DNA of 44,863 nucleotides from an uncultured Ectothiorhodospiraceae bacterium (GCA_947260005.1 CAMYOL010000051.1:1-44863); one strand, 5' to 3'; shown: positions 24,241 through 34,772, numbered from the stretch's first letter. Made by a program: numbers and translations. Notes: generated by a model from the sequence alone, not told the origin.

Positions 24241-25086
24241 TTATCCATAACGTCCGGTAATGTAATCTTCTGTTTGCTTTTCAGCCGGGTTCGTAAACAG
24301 TTTATTGGTACCTGCATATTCAATTAACTTACCCATATACATGAAAGCCGTATAATCAGAAACACGCGCGGCCTGTTGCATATTATGCGTTACTATAATA
24401 ATAGTATAATTTTGCTTCAGTTCATAAATTAGTTCTTCAATTTTTAAGGTAGAGATGGGATCCAATGCTGAAGCCGGCTCATCCAGTAACATGACTTCCG
24501 GTTCAATGGCAATTGCCCGAGCAATCACCAGACGTTGTTGCTGACCACCCGACATGCCTAAGGCATTATCATTCAGGCGATCTTTCATCTCATCCCAAAG
24601 TGCCGCACCGCGTAGTGCTTTTTCTACCGCCTCGTCTAATCGGCGCTTATCATTCACACCCTGGATACGTAATCCATAAGCCACATTTTCGTAAACTGAT
24701 TTAGGGAAGGGATTGGGCTTTTGAAACACCATACCAATACGACGGCGTAAATTGGCTACATTTACCTGCTTACTATAAATGTCCGTACCATGAAGTTCTA
24801 TTTTGCCGTTGATATGACAGCCATCGACCAGGTCGTTCATACGATTAAAACAGCGTAGCAAGGTTGATTTACCACAACCACTCGGACCAATAAAGGCCGT
24901 CACCCGGTTTTTAGGAATTACCATATTCACATCATACAGGGCTTGCGCGCTGCCATAATGAAGATTCAAGTTAGACACTTCCAGTGCTATTTCTTCACTG
25001 TCAATATCGCTCTGACCTGAAGGTCTGTCCAACGCATCCATATTAATCGCATGCGTTCTTGTTTGTTCGTCAGCTGCAGCTGTCAT
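24241..25086 (-). CDS. pstB: Phosphate ABC transporter ATPase
   Basis: This 281-residue protein has the PstB-specific pattern: Walker [21 protein letters not shown]-loop [20 protein letters not shown], signature [14 protein letters not shown], Walker [14 protein letters not shown] and H-loop [17 protein letters not shown]. It powers high-affinity phosphate import with PstSCA. An N-terminal extension of about 30 polar residues precedes the core, more than in E. coli PstB; an internal start at Met16 is conceivable. It lies 20 bases after pstA. Confidence 0.97.
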   Translation of the reverse strand: MTAAADEQTRTHAINMDALDRPSGQSDIDSEEIALEVSNLNLHYGSAQALYDVNMVIPKNRVTAFIGPSGCGKSTLLRCFNRMNDLVDGCHINGKIELHGTDIYSKQVNVANLRRRIGMVFQKPNPFPKSVYENVAYGLRIQGVNDKRRLDEAVEKALRGAALWDEMKDRLNDNALGMSGGQQQRLVIARAIAIEPEVMLLDEPASALDPISTLKIEELIYELKQNYTIIIVTHNMQQAARVSDYTAFMYMGKLIEYAGTNKLFTNPAEKQTEDYITGRYG

Positions 25087-25106
25087 ACTGTCACCATTTA
25101 TTCCAG

Positions 25107-26777
25107 TTAACTTTCTAACGCTCTGTATTTTTCACGAAGTCGATTACGAATGCCAATTGCCACAATATTCAAGGCAATGATAACCAACACCAGCAACAAT
25201 GATGTTGCATAAACGAGGGGCCGCGCCGCTTCTACATTCGGACTTTGGAAACCAACATCATAGATGTGAAAACCCAGGTGCATAAATTTTCGATCTAAAT
25301 GCACAAACGGGGCATTGCCATCCAAAGGTAATGAAGGTGCAAGTTTAACCACACCGACTAACATCAATGGGGCAACTTCACCGGCAGCTCGAGCCACCGC
25401 TAAAATCAATCCAGTCATAATCGCCGGACTCGACATAGGAATGATCGTCCGCCATAGAGTTTCAAATTTTGTTGCACCTAAGGCGAGACTGCCCTCACGA
25501 ATACTTTTTGGAATGCGTGATAAACCTTCTTCGGTCGCCACAATGACCACAGGCAAAGTTAATATCGCCAACGTTAATGATGACCACATAATACCCGGTG
25601 TACCAAAGGTCGGTGCCGGTAATCCTTCAGAGAAAAACAGTTGATCAATATTCCCACCAAGGAAATAAACAAAGAAGCCCAAGCCGAATACACCATAGAC
25701 AATCGAGGGAACACCGGCCAGATTATTCACGGCAATACGAATCGTACGCGTAAGTGGACCTTGTTTCGCATACTCACGCAAGTAAACAGCGGCAATGACG
25801 CCTAGTGGTGTAACGAGTACAGCCATGATCATCACCATCATTACGGTGCCAAAAATAGCAGGGAATACGCCGCCTTCGGTATTTGCTTCACGGGGTTCAT
25901 CACTGACAAACTCCCAGATATTCGCGAAATAGGTTACTAATTTTGTAAACACCGACATTTGATTGGGCTGATATATCTTGACCACATGATCAAGCGATAT
26001 CTCTTTTTTCGATCCATCGGCTATACGTACAACCATTGAATCACGCGCAATGTCCTGATTCAGTTCATTCAGACGTTTTTGAATCTCAGCATACCGATCA
26101 TCCTGTACCTTACGAGCGCTAGCAAGCTCCGCCAAATGTTCGGGTGTTAATTCGTTATCAAGTTCATATCGACGTTTTTTCAGACGCAATTTTTCAAGTT
26201 CATGATTAACATCACCAATATCGCTTTTTTGAATATCAACGATCTCATCATGCAGTTCCAACACGCGTTTCGTTCTTGCCTCTAACTCAGACCAGAGCTT
26301 GTCTTCAGTTAGCGCCAGTTCGGTTCCTTTTTCTTTAATTGAATCAAGGAACCCGTAAAAATTACCCCATTCACGTCGAACCACCACCAGGGCATCATCA
26401 GGTAGTGTAGTCGACTTTATATTGGGTTTTAGTATTAACCTAAAGTCAGCACCATAGACATCACGGTTACCTGTTTTTAAAGTGTAACGTGTAATAAATT
26501 CATCGTCAGTATCAAGCTTAACGCCGTTTTCCAGCAAAGTCTGACGAGCGACTTCTTCGTCACCCCAAACCTCACCCATCAAACGAATTTGCTGCGCATT
26601 TTCGTCAACATAGTCCATCACTTGCACATCTGATGGCCAGAAGAAACCCAGTCCACGCACCATGATCAAAGCTAATAATCCAAAAACCATGATCAAACTC
26701 ACACTGACTGCTGAGGCATTTAACCAGATCCAGGGGCTTCCACTTTTAAACCAGTCTTGAACTTTCATTTTACTCAT
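25107..26777 (-). CDS. pstA: Phosphate ABC transporter permease, long PstA
   Basis: This 556-residue permease is nearly twice the length of E. coli PstA. After a first membrane helix (residues about 17-42) comes a periplasmic insert of about 260 residues with a charged coiled-coil stretch (around residues 160-245). The permease core then follows from about residue 300, with the EAA-loop [20 protein letters not shown]. Such long forms are known in other Gammaproteobacteria, for example pseudomonads, where they pair with a long PstC. It follows pstC by six bases, so the two are translated together. Confidence 0.94.
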   Translation of the reverse strand: MSKMKVQDWFKSGSPWIWLNASAVSVSLIMVFGLLALIMVRGLGFFWPSDVQVMDYVDENAQQIRLMGEVWGDEEVARQTLLENGVKLDTDDEFITRYTLKTGNRDVYGADFRLILKPNIKSTTLPDDALVVVRREWGNFYGFLDSIKEKGTELALTEDKLWSELEARTKRVLELHDEIVDIQKSDIGDVNHELEKLRLKKRRYELDNELTPEHLAELASARKVQDDRYAEIQKRLNELNQDIARDSMVVRIADGSKKEISLDHVVKIYQPNQMSVFTKLVTYFANIWEFVSDEPREANTEGGVFPAIFGTVMMVMIMAVLVTPLGVIAAVYLREYAKQGPLTRTIRIAVNNLAGVPSIVYGVFGLGFFVYFLGGNIDQLFFSEGLPAPTFGTPGIMWSSLTLAILTLPVVIVATEEGLSRIPKSIREGSLALGATKFETLWRTIIPMSSPAIMTGLILAVARAAGEVAPLMLVGVVKLAPSLPLDGNAPFVHLDRKFMHLGFHIYDVGFQSPNVEAARPLVYATSLLLVLVIIALNIVAIGIRNRLREKYRALES

Positions 26778-26783
26778 TACTCG

Positions 26784-29306
26784 TTATAAGGAGCTGTATT
26801 TACGGCGCAAACGTTGACGAACGATCTCAGCCATCGTGTTAAACAGGAAAGTAAAGGCAAACAATACCAATGCCGCCAGGAACAGAACACGATAGTGCGT
26901 ACTGTCGACTTCGGATTCGGGCATCTCAACCGCAATATTGGCTGAGAGTGTGCGCATGCCCTGGAAGATACTAAAGTCCATCACCGGAGTATTGCCCGTT
27001 GCCATCAACACGATCATGGTTTCACCCACAGCACGCCCCAGGCCGATCATCACTGCTGAAAAAATACCCGGGCTGGCCGTCAAAATGACCACACGGGTTA
27101 GGGTCTGCCACTGTGTCGCACCCAATGCTAACGACCCGTTGACTAAGTGCTTGGGAACGGCAAATAAGGCGTCTTCAGCAATGGAGAAGATCGTCGGAAT
27201 GACGGCGAATCCCATTGCCAGACCGACCACAATCGAGTTTCGCTGATCAAACGCTATCGAGGCGTCTTTTAAAGCCGCAATCACATCGCCACCGAACAAA
27301 ATATTTTCAACCAGGGGTGACAAGATGGCTCCAATCACAAGGCTAATAACAAGCGATACAATTAAAGGCATATACGACTGCAAAAGCTCATTTTTAACTT
27401 TATTAAATTGCTTTTCGAATTTCTCAGAGCGCGAGACAAACAAAATGATCCAGGGAAAGAGTAAACCCGCAATGACCAAATATAGGTTTCGATCTAACCA
27501 GGGTCCAAGATGATTTCCATACTGCGTTATATCACCATCAAACCACCACATCTCGAGTTTCGGTCCTAGCGATAAGGTCACCCAACCTATTAAAATGATC
27601 GCCGGGATTAACATCGCGCCTTCCCAGCCATCGGGAATTAAAAAGCGCACCTTCTCGGGCATGCGTTGCCAGCTATAAGCCGCGATCAAGACCCCGACTG
27701 GCATACCCAGCATCATTAAAAAGATCCCGACCAGGTTATCTTCAACAAAGGGTGCTAACCATAAACCGGCAAGGAAACCAAGGATAACTGTAGGCAATGC
27801 CTCCATGATTTCAATCGAAGGCTTGATGGTCTTACGCATATTCGGTGACATAAATTGAGCGGTAAAGATTGCGCCCATGATGGCAAGCGGAATCGCAATC
27901 AGCATCGCATAAAACGCCGCCTTTAACGTTCCGAAAGAAATCGGAACCAAAGAAAACTTAGGCTCAAAATCATTATCGGCTGATGACGACTGCCAGATAT
28001 AATCCGGCTCAGGATAACTTTCATACCATACCTTACCCCACAATGAGCTCCAGGATATCTCTGGATGTTCATTCTCAATCGCCCACTGGCTCGCTTTATA
28101 ATCCTCACCTAAGACAAGCATCGCATTGGCGCGCGGTGACAACGCTATATTTTTTATCTTTCCAGAAGGTAAGGTTTGTCTGAGTACGGTATTTTCAGCG
28201 GTGGTATGATAAATCCCTAGCAAGCCCGAATCATCGAATGCCAAAAAGCCCTTGCGACTAAATTCTGGAACAACCTTTAAAATAGCCGACGGATGACTTT
28301 CAAACTCACGAAACTTAACCAATTGCTCCCGGTTATTTTCGTTGCGCACCAGAGACCACTGGGCAAGATGACCATTCGAGTCACCGACTAATATCGAAAT
28401 ACCGCCAGTAAGTGAATCAATCGCCGTAATCTCAGCGCCTGAATCGGTAACTGTTCGGTGTTGTAATAATTGTGGAGCCGACTTTTCCTGTATATCAAAA
28501 AATGTAATGTAACCACCTTTACTGACGAGATAGAGTTCACGCTGATCTTTGTCGATTAATAAATGGGTTAACTCAGTAGCTGGATAAGATAATTCCGCCT
28601 CGGTGCGTTCATATTCTTCCGATTCTTCAAGCAGAGATTCTTCTTTAGTGAACGCCGTCAGCATCAGCCGTTTGTCGGCCGTCGCAGCCGCCAGGGTGAT
28701 GCCTTCTTCATTTATCTGAACATCAATATGCGTTATCGGCTCGTCCTGAGTATCAATCAGAATCGGGGTCTCACCTAATGGGGTCTGAACCACTGGTGTG
28801 ATTAAGCGTTTGTCATTCGGATAGGTCACCCGGTATTTATGTTGATAGACCAAAGCACTACCATTACTTAGACCGAGTGCAATCGTTGTCCTTTCAGGGT
28901 CGGCATTAGCAAAACTGGTGACGCTAACATCCGCTGGCAGCTTAGGTGTATAACGATGTCTGATATCGCCGCTACGTGCATCAAAGAAAACCAACTCACC
29001 CGAAGACAATACCTTCAGGCCAACTTCATTTTGTTCCTCAATAGCAAGATGCAGTATCGATTGGCTGTCATCCCCTGCGGCGAGAGAGAATTGCTTTTCA
29101 AGAGTGATTTCAGCGCTATGAAATATAGGAAGCACCACCACAAGCAAATAGAGAAAAATAAGGGTGATGGCAATAATGATGCTAATACCGCCAAATGCCA
29201 CGGCATAGCGCATGAACAAATCCAGGAACATTCGGAAGCGAAAATACACGCTACCTGAAGAGCTCAACAAACTATTTGAGGACTGTTTAGATGGGGGCTT
29301 GGACAT
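26784..29306 (-). CDS. pstC: Phosphate ABC transporter permease, long PstC
   Basis: This 840-residue permease is much longer than E. coli PstC (about 320). One helix at residues about 34-58 is followed by a periplasmic domain of about 400 residues rich in short strands (IDKDQRELYLVSKGGYITFF and similar), which reads like a beta-propeller. The permease core starts near residue 455 (SFGTLKAAFYAMLIAIPLAI), with the coupling loop [19 protein letters not shown]. The extra domain matches the partner insert in PstA and probably contacts PstS or the cell envelope; that is inference. It has its own Pho box and lies behind a terminator after pstS. Confidence 0.93.
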   Translation of the reverse strand: MSKPPSKQSSNSLLSSSGSVYFRFRMFLDLFMRYAVAFGGISIIIAITLIFLYLLVVVLPIFHSAEITLEKQFSLAAGDDSQSILHLAIEEQNEVGLKVLSSGELVFFDARSGDIRHRYTPKLPADVSVTSFANADPERTTIALGLSNGSALVYQHKYRVTYPNDKRLITPVVQTPLGETPILIDTQDEPITHIDVQINEEGITLAAATADKRLMLTAFTKEESLLEESEEYERTEAELSYPATELTHLLIDKDQRELYLVSKGGYITFFDIQEKSAPQLLQHRTVTDSGAEITAIDSLTGGISILVGDSNGHLAQWSLVRNENNREQLVKFREFESHPSAILKVVPEFSRKGFLAFDDSGLLGIYHTTAENTVLRQTLPSGKIKNIALSPRANAMLVLGEDYKASQWAIENEHPEISWSSLWGKVWYESYPEPDYIWQSSSADNDFEPKFSLVPISFGTLKAAFYAMLIAIPLAIMGAIFTAQFMSPNMRKTIKPSIEIMEALPTVILGFLAGLWLAPFVEDNLVGIFLMMLGMPVGVLIAAYSWQRMPEKVRFLIPDGWEGAMLIPAIILIGWVTLSLGPKLEMWWFDGDITQYGNHLGPWLDRNLYLVIAGLLFPWIILFVSRSEKFEKQFNKVKNELLQSYMPLIVSLVISLVIGAILSPLVENILFGGDVIAALKDASIAFDQRNSIVVGLAMGFAVIPTIFSIAEDALFAVPKHLVNGSLALGATQWQTLTRVVILTASPGIFSAVMIGLGRAVGETMIVLMATGNTPVMDFSIFQGMRTLSANIAVEMPESEVDSTHYRVLFLAALVLFAFTFLFNTMAEIVRQRLRRKYSSL

Positions 29307-29328
29307 CCGGCCAGCATATCGGTCTTAT

Positions 29329-29346
29329 ATGACAGAATTGTGACAA
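29329..29346 (-). promoter_or_regulatory. Pho box in front of pstC
   Basis: On the minus strand TTGTCAC and CTGTCAT follow at an 11-bp step, about 23-40 bases before the pstC ATG. Together with the hairpin just upstream it suggests a separate PhoB-dependent start for pstCAB-phoU. Confidence 0.6.
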
Positions 29347-29412
29347 AGACATAAAGATTGGATGTATTTTTGAGTGTTTTATGACCATAATAAATCATGG
29401 TGTCATAAAACG

Positions 29413-29444
29413 GTAAAAAATAAAGCCCCATAAATGGGGCTTTA
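29413..29444 (-). terminator. Terminator between pstS and pstC
   Basis: A perfect ten-pair stem (TAAAGCCCCA, loop TTTA, TGGGGCTTTA on the minus strand) is followed by a T-rich tail, 19 bases after the pstS stop. It would leave pstS more abundant than the permease genes. Confidence 0.88.
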
Positions 29445-29462
29445 TTCCTGCCTTCTTAGCAA

Positions 29463-30431
29463 TTATTTAATTTTTGCTAAATACTTGTTGATGACCTTAG
29501 CTGGTAGTGGAATATAGCCATCTTTTACAACCACTTCTTGACCGCGTTTTGACATCACCATGGTCAGGAATTCACGTTCCAGTGGCGCTAATGCCTTATT
29601 TGGAGCCTTGTTAACATAAACGTACAAGAACCGTGACAGTGGGTACGTTCCTTTTACTGCATTAGCTGAAGTCGCTTCAACAAAATCGCCACCTTTCTTG
29701 GAAAGAGGAATGGCTTTTACACCCGATGTTTTGTAGCCAATGCCGGAGTAACCAATTCCGTTAATTGAAGTGGTAACCGATTGAACAACAGAAGCCGAAC
29801 CAGGTTGCTCGTTCACGTTGTTTTTGTAATCGCCTTTACATAATGCCTTCTTCTTGAAGTAACCATAGGTGCCAGATACCGAATTACGTCCATAAATCTG
29901 GATGTCACGGTTTTTCCAGGCGCCGGTTAAATCCAGTCCACCCCAGTTCGTAATATTTTTAGCACCGCCACATTTACGAGTAGAAGAGAAAATCGCATCT
30001 ACTTGTTTAATGGTCATACCTTTAACAGGATTATCTTTATTTACATAAACCGCTAACGCGTCAATCGCAACCGGAATCGCCGTTGGTTTATATCCGTACT
30101 TCTTTTCAAATGCAGCGATTTCTTTTGATTTCATCTTACGGCTCATTGGACCAAGATTTGAGGTGCCTTCAGATAATGCAGGTGGTGCCGTTGACGAACC
30201 AGCCGCCTGAATTTGTACATTGACATTTGGGTAAATCTTTTTGAAGTCTTCAGCCCAAAGGGTCATCAGGTTAGCCAGGGTATCCGAACCGACGCTGCTA
30301 ACATTTCCAGATACACCACTGGCCTTTTTGTAAGTCGGTGTGGCTGGATCGATACCTGCAGCCGAAGCACTTGCAGACAAGGCAACAGCTGCGGTCAATA
30401 CAGTTGCTTTAATGAACGAATTGTTAAACAT
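29463..30431 (-). CDS. pstS: Periplasmic phosphate-binding protein
   Basis: This 322-residue binding protein has a signal peptide ([20 protein letters not shown], cleavage near SASAA). It has the PstS-type phosphate loops [32 protein letters not shown]-like stretch and [13 protein letters not shown], with the conserved Ser, Thr, Asp and Arg ligands visible. The form (GxDxL start, [13 protein letters not shown]) is the PstS type seen in marine and pseudomonad Gammaproteobacteria rather than that of E. coli. Four PhoB-type 7-mers stand 50-90 bases before its ATG. It is separated from pstC by a terminator. Confidence 0.95.
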   Translation of the reverse strand: MFNNSFIKATVLTAAVALSASASAAGIDPATPTYKKASGVSGNVSSVGSDTLANLMTLWAEDFKKIYPNVNVQIQAAGSSTAPPALSEGTSNLGPMSRKMKSKEIAAFEKKYGYKPTAIPVAIDALAVYVNKDNPVKGMTIKQVDAIFSSTRKCGGAKNITNWGGLDLTGAWKNRDIQIYGRNSVSGTYGYFKKKALCKGDYKNNVNEQPGSASVVQSVTTSINGIGYSGIGYKTSGVKAIPLSKKGGDFVEATSANAVKGTYPLSRFLYVYVNKAPNKALAPLEREFLTMVMSKRGQEVVVKDGYIPLPAKVINKYLAKIK

Positions 30432-30481
30432 ATGGGTTATCCCTTAGTTAATTTATGTTGCAGCGAGTATGCTACATCTAC

Positions 30482-30521
30482 ATGACAAGTTTGTGATCGG
30501 TATGTGACAGTAGTATGACAG
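30482..30521 (-). promoter_or_regulatory. Four-unit Pho box of pstS
   Basis: On the minus strand CTGTCAT, CTGTCAC, CGATCAC and TTGTCAT occur at exact 11-bp steps. Three of the four are near consensus. They begin four bases after the phoR stop codon and end 50 bases before the pstS ATG. Confidence 0.9.
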
Positions 30522-30525
30522 TCGA

Positions 30526-31842
30526 TTAAACAACCTGGCGAATTTGATCTTTATGGGCGGTAGCATCCTTGGCAAAAGTACAGGTAAATGTGGTTCCCCG
30601 CCCTACCTCACTTTTAATAGATAGTTTTGCCGAATGTCGGTTAAGCGCGTGTTTTACGATGGCCAACCCCAAACCCGATCCTCCGGTTTCTCTGGAGCGC
30701 GCAACATCGACACGATAGAAGCGTTCCGTTAACCGTGCCAGGTGATGAGAAGGAATACCAATTCCGGTGTCATTCACTTCAAACACCGCCGCCGATTTTT
30801 TCTCATACCATTTGATGGTGATCTGCCCTTCATCCGGCGTGTAATTCACCGCATTAATCACCAGATTACTAAAGACGCTATCCAGCTCCTTGGCATCCCC
30901 ATACAGATACAATTCATCATCTAGTTCCAGCTTAATCTGATGTTTACGTGCCCCACTAACGACCTCGGCTTCTTCTTTTAGATTTACCAGCATTTGCGGT
31001 ACCGCCACCACTTCATGCTTGATCGGTTTATGTTCGTTTTCAAGTTTCGATAACAGCATTAGATCTTCGACCAAGCGATACATTCGTTTGGATTGTTGTT
31101 GCATTAATTTGATCGAGCGCTGGGTATCCGCATCCTGATCTTGTGGGTCAGTGGCCATGGTCTCCAGGAAACCAGTCATTACGGTCAACGGCGTACGTAA
31201 TTCATGTGAAATATTCGCCACAAAATCACGGCGAATTTGTTCAACCCGCTCAAGCAATGTCACATCGCGGGCGGTTAATAAACTTTGATCCTGACCATAA
31301 GCGGTTATCTGAATCGCTATGGTCTTGTTTGAATCACCGGGTGCTGACATATGAAATATCTCATCCTGATCAGCTCGTTGGTAAAAATCATGGAACTCCG
31401 GATTTCGCACCAGATTCGTAATGCGCTGACCGACATCTTGCGGGTAATTCAATTTTAATAATTTACTACCGACATCGTTCCACCACTCAATGGTGCCATT
31501 GGCCTGCATCACCACGACGCCGTCCGGCATCGCCTCGGTGGTCTCACGAAAACGGGCCAGTAAATTCACGAGACGCTTTTGGCGCTTCTTATTACGTTTT
31601 TGAAGTTTATATATCTCGGTATACAACTCGCCCCAGATACCCGCCGCATTAGGAGGCGAATAATTCTTGCCGATGGCAAGCCAGCGATACATGTTACGAA
31701 GATTGATTAAGGTCCAGCCCAGATAACCCAGTAAGGCAAGACTTAAAAATAAAAAGACCTGATCAAAGATAAACCCCAGTACAACGGTAATGGTTAATAA
31801 CGCAACCAGCCGCCAGACTTCTGCATTCCAGCTGTTGTTCAC
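30526..31842 (-). CDS. phoR: Phosphate-regulon sensor histidine kinase PhoR
   Basis: This 438-residue membrane kinase has two close N-terminal helices (about 9-45) with almost no periplasmic loop. A PAS domain follows at about 95-205 (AMPDGVVVMQANGTIEWWND). The phospho-acceptor motif is ANISHELRTPLTVMTGFLET, and the ATPase part has N (VFSNLVINAVNYTP), G1 (VNDTGIGIP) and G2 (GGSGLGLAIVKH) boxes. It phosphorylates PhoB when phosphate is low, under control of PstSCAB-PhoU. It is encoded after phoB with a gap of 63 bases and followed directly by the pstS Pho boxes. Confidence 0.96.
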   Translation of the reverse strand: MNNSWNAEVWRLVALLTITVVLGFIFDQVFLFLSLALLGYLGWTLINLRNMYRWLAIGKNYSPPNAAGIWGELYTEIYKLQKRNKKRQKRLVNLLARFRETTEAMPDGVVVMQANGTIEWWNDVGSKLLKLNYPQDVGQRITNLVRNPEFHDFYQRADQDEIFHMSAPGDSNKTIAIQITAYGQDQSLLTARDVTLLERVEQIRRDFVANISHELRTPLTVMTGFLETMATDPQDQDADTQRSIKLMQQQSKRMYRLVEDLMLLSKLENEHKPIKHEVVAVPQMLVNLKEEAEVVSGARKHQIKLELDDELYLYGDAKELDSVFSNLVINAVNYTPDEGQITIKWYEKKSAAVFEVNDTGIGIPSHHLARLTERFYRVDVARSRETGGSGLGLAIVKHALNRHSAKLSIKSEVGRGTTFTCTFAKDATAHKDQIRQVV

Positions 31843-31905
31843 TGAGCTTGATACCCGTTTAGCATTCGCGTATGAGTTCGCGCACGGTTAGAAAATAGAA
31901 TGACC

Positions 31906-32604
31906 TTAAACTTGCTCGGAAAAACGGTAACCCGAACCGCGCACCGTTTGAATATATTTGGCACAATCGAATGATTCCAGCGCCCGACGCAAGCGACGAA
32001 TATGAACATCGACAGTTCGCTCCTCAATATAGACATGATCACCCCAAACCTGATCCAGCAATTGGCTCCGACTAAAAACCCTATCTTTGTGAGTCATAAA
32101 GAAGTGTAACAGACGAAACTCGGTTGGTCCCAGCTCTAAAGGCTGATTATTTATACTCACCCGGTGTCCGACTGTGTCCAGTTTCATGGCACCCGCCTCA
32201 AGGGTATCACCTTCATTATCTGCACCGGTCCGACGTAATACCGCATTAATACGGGCAATCAGTTCTTTAGGCGAAAATGGCTTGGTCACATAATCGTCTG
32301 CACCCGCCTCCAGCCCCCGGATTTTATCGTCTTCCTCACCTCGCGCCGTGAGCATGATAATCGGCAGGCGACTGGTTCGATTGACCTGGCGTAATTTATT
32401 CGCCAATTCAACGCCACTGATGCCTGGCAACATCCAGTCCAGCAGGATCAAATCGGGGGACATTTCAGCCATCATGTCTTGAGCCTGACGGGCATCCGCC
32501 GCCTCATGCACTTCAAATCCGGCACGCCCCAGCGAATAGTTGAGCATCTCACGGATGGCGGCCTCGTCTTCGACTACCAATATATTTGGGATTTGTTTGG
32601 ACAT
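31906..32604 (-). CDS. phoB: Phosphate-regulon response regulator PhoB
   Basis: This 232-residue OmpR-family regulator has the phospho-acceptor aspartate in LILLDWMLPGISG, the conserved Lys in DDYVTKPFSPKEL and the C-terminal winged helix (GPTEFRLLHFFMTH, RTVDVHIRRLRRAL, VRGSGYRFS). Start chosen at the Met of MSKQIPNILVVEDE (a Met just before it is equally possible). Phosphorylated PhoB binds the 11-bp-step repeats found before pstS, pstC and the porin. It is the first gene of the phoB-phoR-pstSCAB-phoU series. Confidence 0.96.
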   Translation of the reverse strand: MSKQIPNILVVEDEAAIREMLNYSLGRAGFEVHEAADARQAQDMMAEMSPDLILLDWMLPGISGVELANKLRQVNRTSRLPIIMLTARGEEDDKIRGLEAGADDYVTKPFSPKELIARINAVLRRTGADNEGDTLEAGAMKLDTVGHRVSINNQPLELGPTEFRLLHFFMTHKDRVFSRSQLLDQVWGDHVYIEERTVDVHIRRLRRALESFDCAKYIQTVRGSGYRFSEQV

Positions 32605-32674
32605 CATGTTATACATTAGTTTACCCGCTATCATTGCTTACGGGCTCATTAAACGTCAAAATTGTTACCAGGAG

Positions 32675-32689
32675 ATGACAGTATGACAC
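32675..32689 (-). promoter_or_regulatory. Possible Pho box before phoB
   Basis: On the minus strand GTGTCAT and CTGTCAT are present about 70-85 bases before the phoB ATG. They are eight rather than eleven bases apart, so the site is not canonical. Autoregulation of phoB would be expected from the family. Confidence 0.4.
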
Positions 32690-32905
32690 TAGCCAGGTCG
32701 TAAAGGGCGTAAAATAGCGGTTATGTGTGATACAGATTACAAACTACTGTCATATTCCTGATAATATTGACAATATACAGCGGCTTAGCGCCAATCACAT
32801 AATTTTTGTAATTACTGGGGTTCCGATAAGAAACCTCTGAGAATGACAAGCCATTTTAATATTACTATATATAGTATAAGAATACGTACAACCAGGAACA
32901 CATAC

Positions 32906-33598
32906 ATGAAACGCCACCCTATTTTCGTGATTAGCCTCTGCTTCAGTTGCTTCACTAGCCTCACTCTATTAGCCCCATTGCAAGCCAGTGCCGCCAACAA
33001 ATACGTCAGTGATCAACTTCGCATTACGATGCGTACTGGTCAGGGCAACCAGTTCCAAATCATCAAGGCGCTCGTGAGTGGCATGAAACTCGAAGTGCTC
33101 GAAGAAACCGACACCGGCTACACCAAAGTAAAAACCGAAGATGGTCAGGAAGGCTGGGTTCGAAGCCAATACCTTGCTGACGAACCCATTGCTGCCGACA
33201 AACTCGTACGCGCCGAAAATCGCTTAGCCAAAACCAAAGAACGCAATAAAACCTTGAAAGAAGAACTGGCGACATTACGCCAGGCTAAGATAAAACTTGA
33301 TTCAGAACATACCGCCCTTCAATCAAAACACACAAGTGCAACAAAAGAATTAACTCACTTAAGCAAGGTCGCCGCTCGTCCCAAGCAACTTGCTAAAGAA
33401 AATATTGATTTGCATAAAAAATACGAGCAAATCAGTGATGAACTGGTTCTGGTCAAACAGGAAAACCAGGTATTAAAAGATCGTTCGCAGCGTCACTGGT
33501 TTATTACTGGAGCCGGTGTACTCATCATCGGTATGTTAATCGGTCTTATTATTCCCAAGTTCCGCTTTAAAACAAAAGACTCATGGAGTTCTTACTAA
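32906..33598 (+). CDS. TIGR04211-type SH3 and coiled-coil membrane protein (YgiM-like)
   Basis: This 230-residue protein has a signal peptide (MKRHPIFVISLCF, cleavage near QASA). A bacterial SH3 domain lies at about 28-92 (KYVSDQLRITMRTGQGNQF, EGWVRSQYL). A coiled coil follows at about 95-195, then one membrane helix near the C terminus (HWFITGAGVLIIGMLIGLII) and a basic cytoplasmic end. This is the layout of E. coli YgiM and TIGR04211 proteins. The domain is expected to face the periplasm, perhaps binding peptidoglycan; the role is unknown. AGGAA before ATG 32906 decides the start. The gene is divergent from phoB and close to argE. Confidence 0.85.
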   Translation: MKRHPIFVISLCFSCFTSLTLLAPLQASAANKYVSDQLRITMRTGQGNQFQIIKALVSGMKLEVLEETDTGYTKVKTEDGQEGWVRSQYLADEPIAADKLVRAENRLAKTKERNKTLKEELATLRQAKIKLDSEHTALQSKHTSATKELTHLSKVAARPKQLAKENIDLHKKYEQISDELVLVKQENQVLKDRSQRHWFITGAGVLIIGMLIGLIIPKFRFKTKDSWSSY

Positions 33599-33617
33599 TA
33601 ACAAAGCCTCTACCCGC

Positions 33618-34772
33618 ATGAATCACTCCTCACCAAAATTAATGGAGTGTCTAACACAACTCATTGCCACACCGTCCGTGAGTAGTGTGCAGCAAAGGTA
33701 CGATCAGAGTAACCGCCCGGTTATAGATTTACTCGCAAACTGGTTAGCGGATCTCGGTTTTAGTATCGAGATCATGCCGCTTCCCAATCAACCCAACAAA
33801 GCAAATCTAATCGCAACCCTGGGTAGTGGCCCGGGCGGACTCATTTTATCTGGTCATACCGATACCGTTCCCTATAACGAACAATATTGGGCATCCGATC
33901 CCTTTGCCTTAACCGAACGTGATCACAAACTCTATGGCCTCGGCAGTGCCGACATGAAAAGTTTTCTTGGTTTGGCGATGGAGGCCGTTAAACAACATGA
34001 AGCCGATAAACTCAAGGCACCAATCATATTGTTAGCCACCGCTGACGAAGAGAGTTCCATGGACGGGGCCATTGCATTGGTAGAAGCCGATCGGCCAAAA
34101 GCAAAATACGCCATCATCGGTGAGCCCACCGGGCTAAAACCCATCCGCGCCCATAAAGGCATCATCATGGAAGCCATTCACTTAACCGGACGATCAGGCC
34201 ATTCAAGTAATCCTGACTATGGTAATAACGCGATGGATGGGATGCATCTTGTTTTAGATGAGCTCAAGCAATGGCGCCAGGAATTACGGGAACAATATAA
34301 TGATCCCAACTTCGCCGTGCCTCACCCTACTTTAAACCTGGGCCATATTCATGGTGGTGACAACCCGAATCGAATTTGTGGAAACTGCGAGTTACACATC
34401 GACCTGCGTCCCCTTCCGGGTATGTCCACCGAAGAACTACGAGACACATTAGATCATCGTTTAAAAACACGCCTGGCTGACACTGGACTTGATTATCATC
34501 GTGAACCATTGATTCGCGGCACCGACCCCATGTATACCGCCGCCGATGCTGAGATCGTCAAAACGGCTGAAACCCTAACCGGGCACCGCGCCGAAACGGT
34601 CGCTTATTGTACTGAAGGCCCTTATTTAAACAGCATGGGAACTCAATCGATTATTATGGGTCCAGGATACATAGATCAGGCCCATCAGCCCGACGAATAT
34701 TTACCAATGGAGCAGATTCAACCCACCATCGAATTGCTTTCAAAAATGATAGGCAAATATTGTATTGAGTAA
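33618..34772 (+). CDS. argE: Acetylornithine deacetylase
   Basis: This 384-residue M20-family zinc hydrolase removes the acetyl group from N-acetylornithine in the linear arginine pathway. Metal and catalytic residues are in GHTDTVPY, GLGSADMKSFLGLA, ADEESSMDGA, EPTGLKPIRAHKG and the C-terminal histidine in GPGYIDQAHQPDEY. The dimerisation-domain histidine is in LTGRSGHSSNP. With argA, argD and argF in the same window it fits ArgE better than DapE. The gene starts 19 bases after the SH3 protein gene and is followed by the DsrE-like gene. Confidence 0.94.
   Translation: MNHSSPKLMECLTQLIATPSVSSVQQRYDQSNRPVIDLLANWLADLGFSIEIMPLPNQPNKANLIATLGSGPGGLILSGHTDTVPYNEQYWASDPFALTERDHKLYGLGSADMKSFLGLAMEAVKQHEADKLKAPIILLATADEESSMDGAIALVEADRPKAKYAIIGEPTGLKPIRAHKGIIMEAIHLTGRSGHSSNPDYGNNAMDGMHLVLDELKQWRQELREQYNDPNFAVPHPTLNLGHIHGGDNPNRICGNCELHIDLRPLPGMSTEELRDTLDHRLKTRLADTGLDYHREPLIRGTDPMYTAADAEIVKTAETLTGHRAETVAYCTEGPYLNSMGTQSIIMGPGYIDQAHQPDEYLPMEQIQPTIELLSKMIGKYCIE

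Noticed and set aside
26938-27246. Long plus-strand open frames opposite pstC and pstA (for example 102 and 109 codons)
   Set aside because: They mirror well-conserved membrane protein genes on the minus strand and show no domain of their own.
32749-32778. CTGTCAT and CTGATAA at an 11-bp step on the plus strand, facing the SH3 protein gene
   Set aside because: Only one 7-mer is near the Pho consensus and the third unit does not fit; not strong enough to claim Pho control of the SH3 gene.
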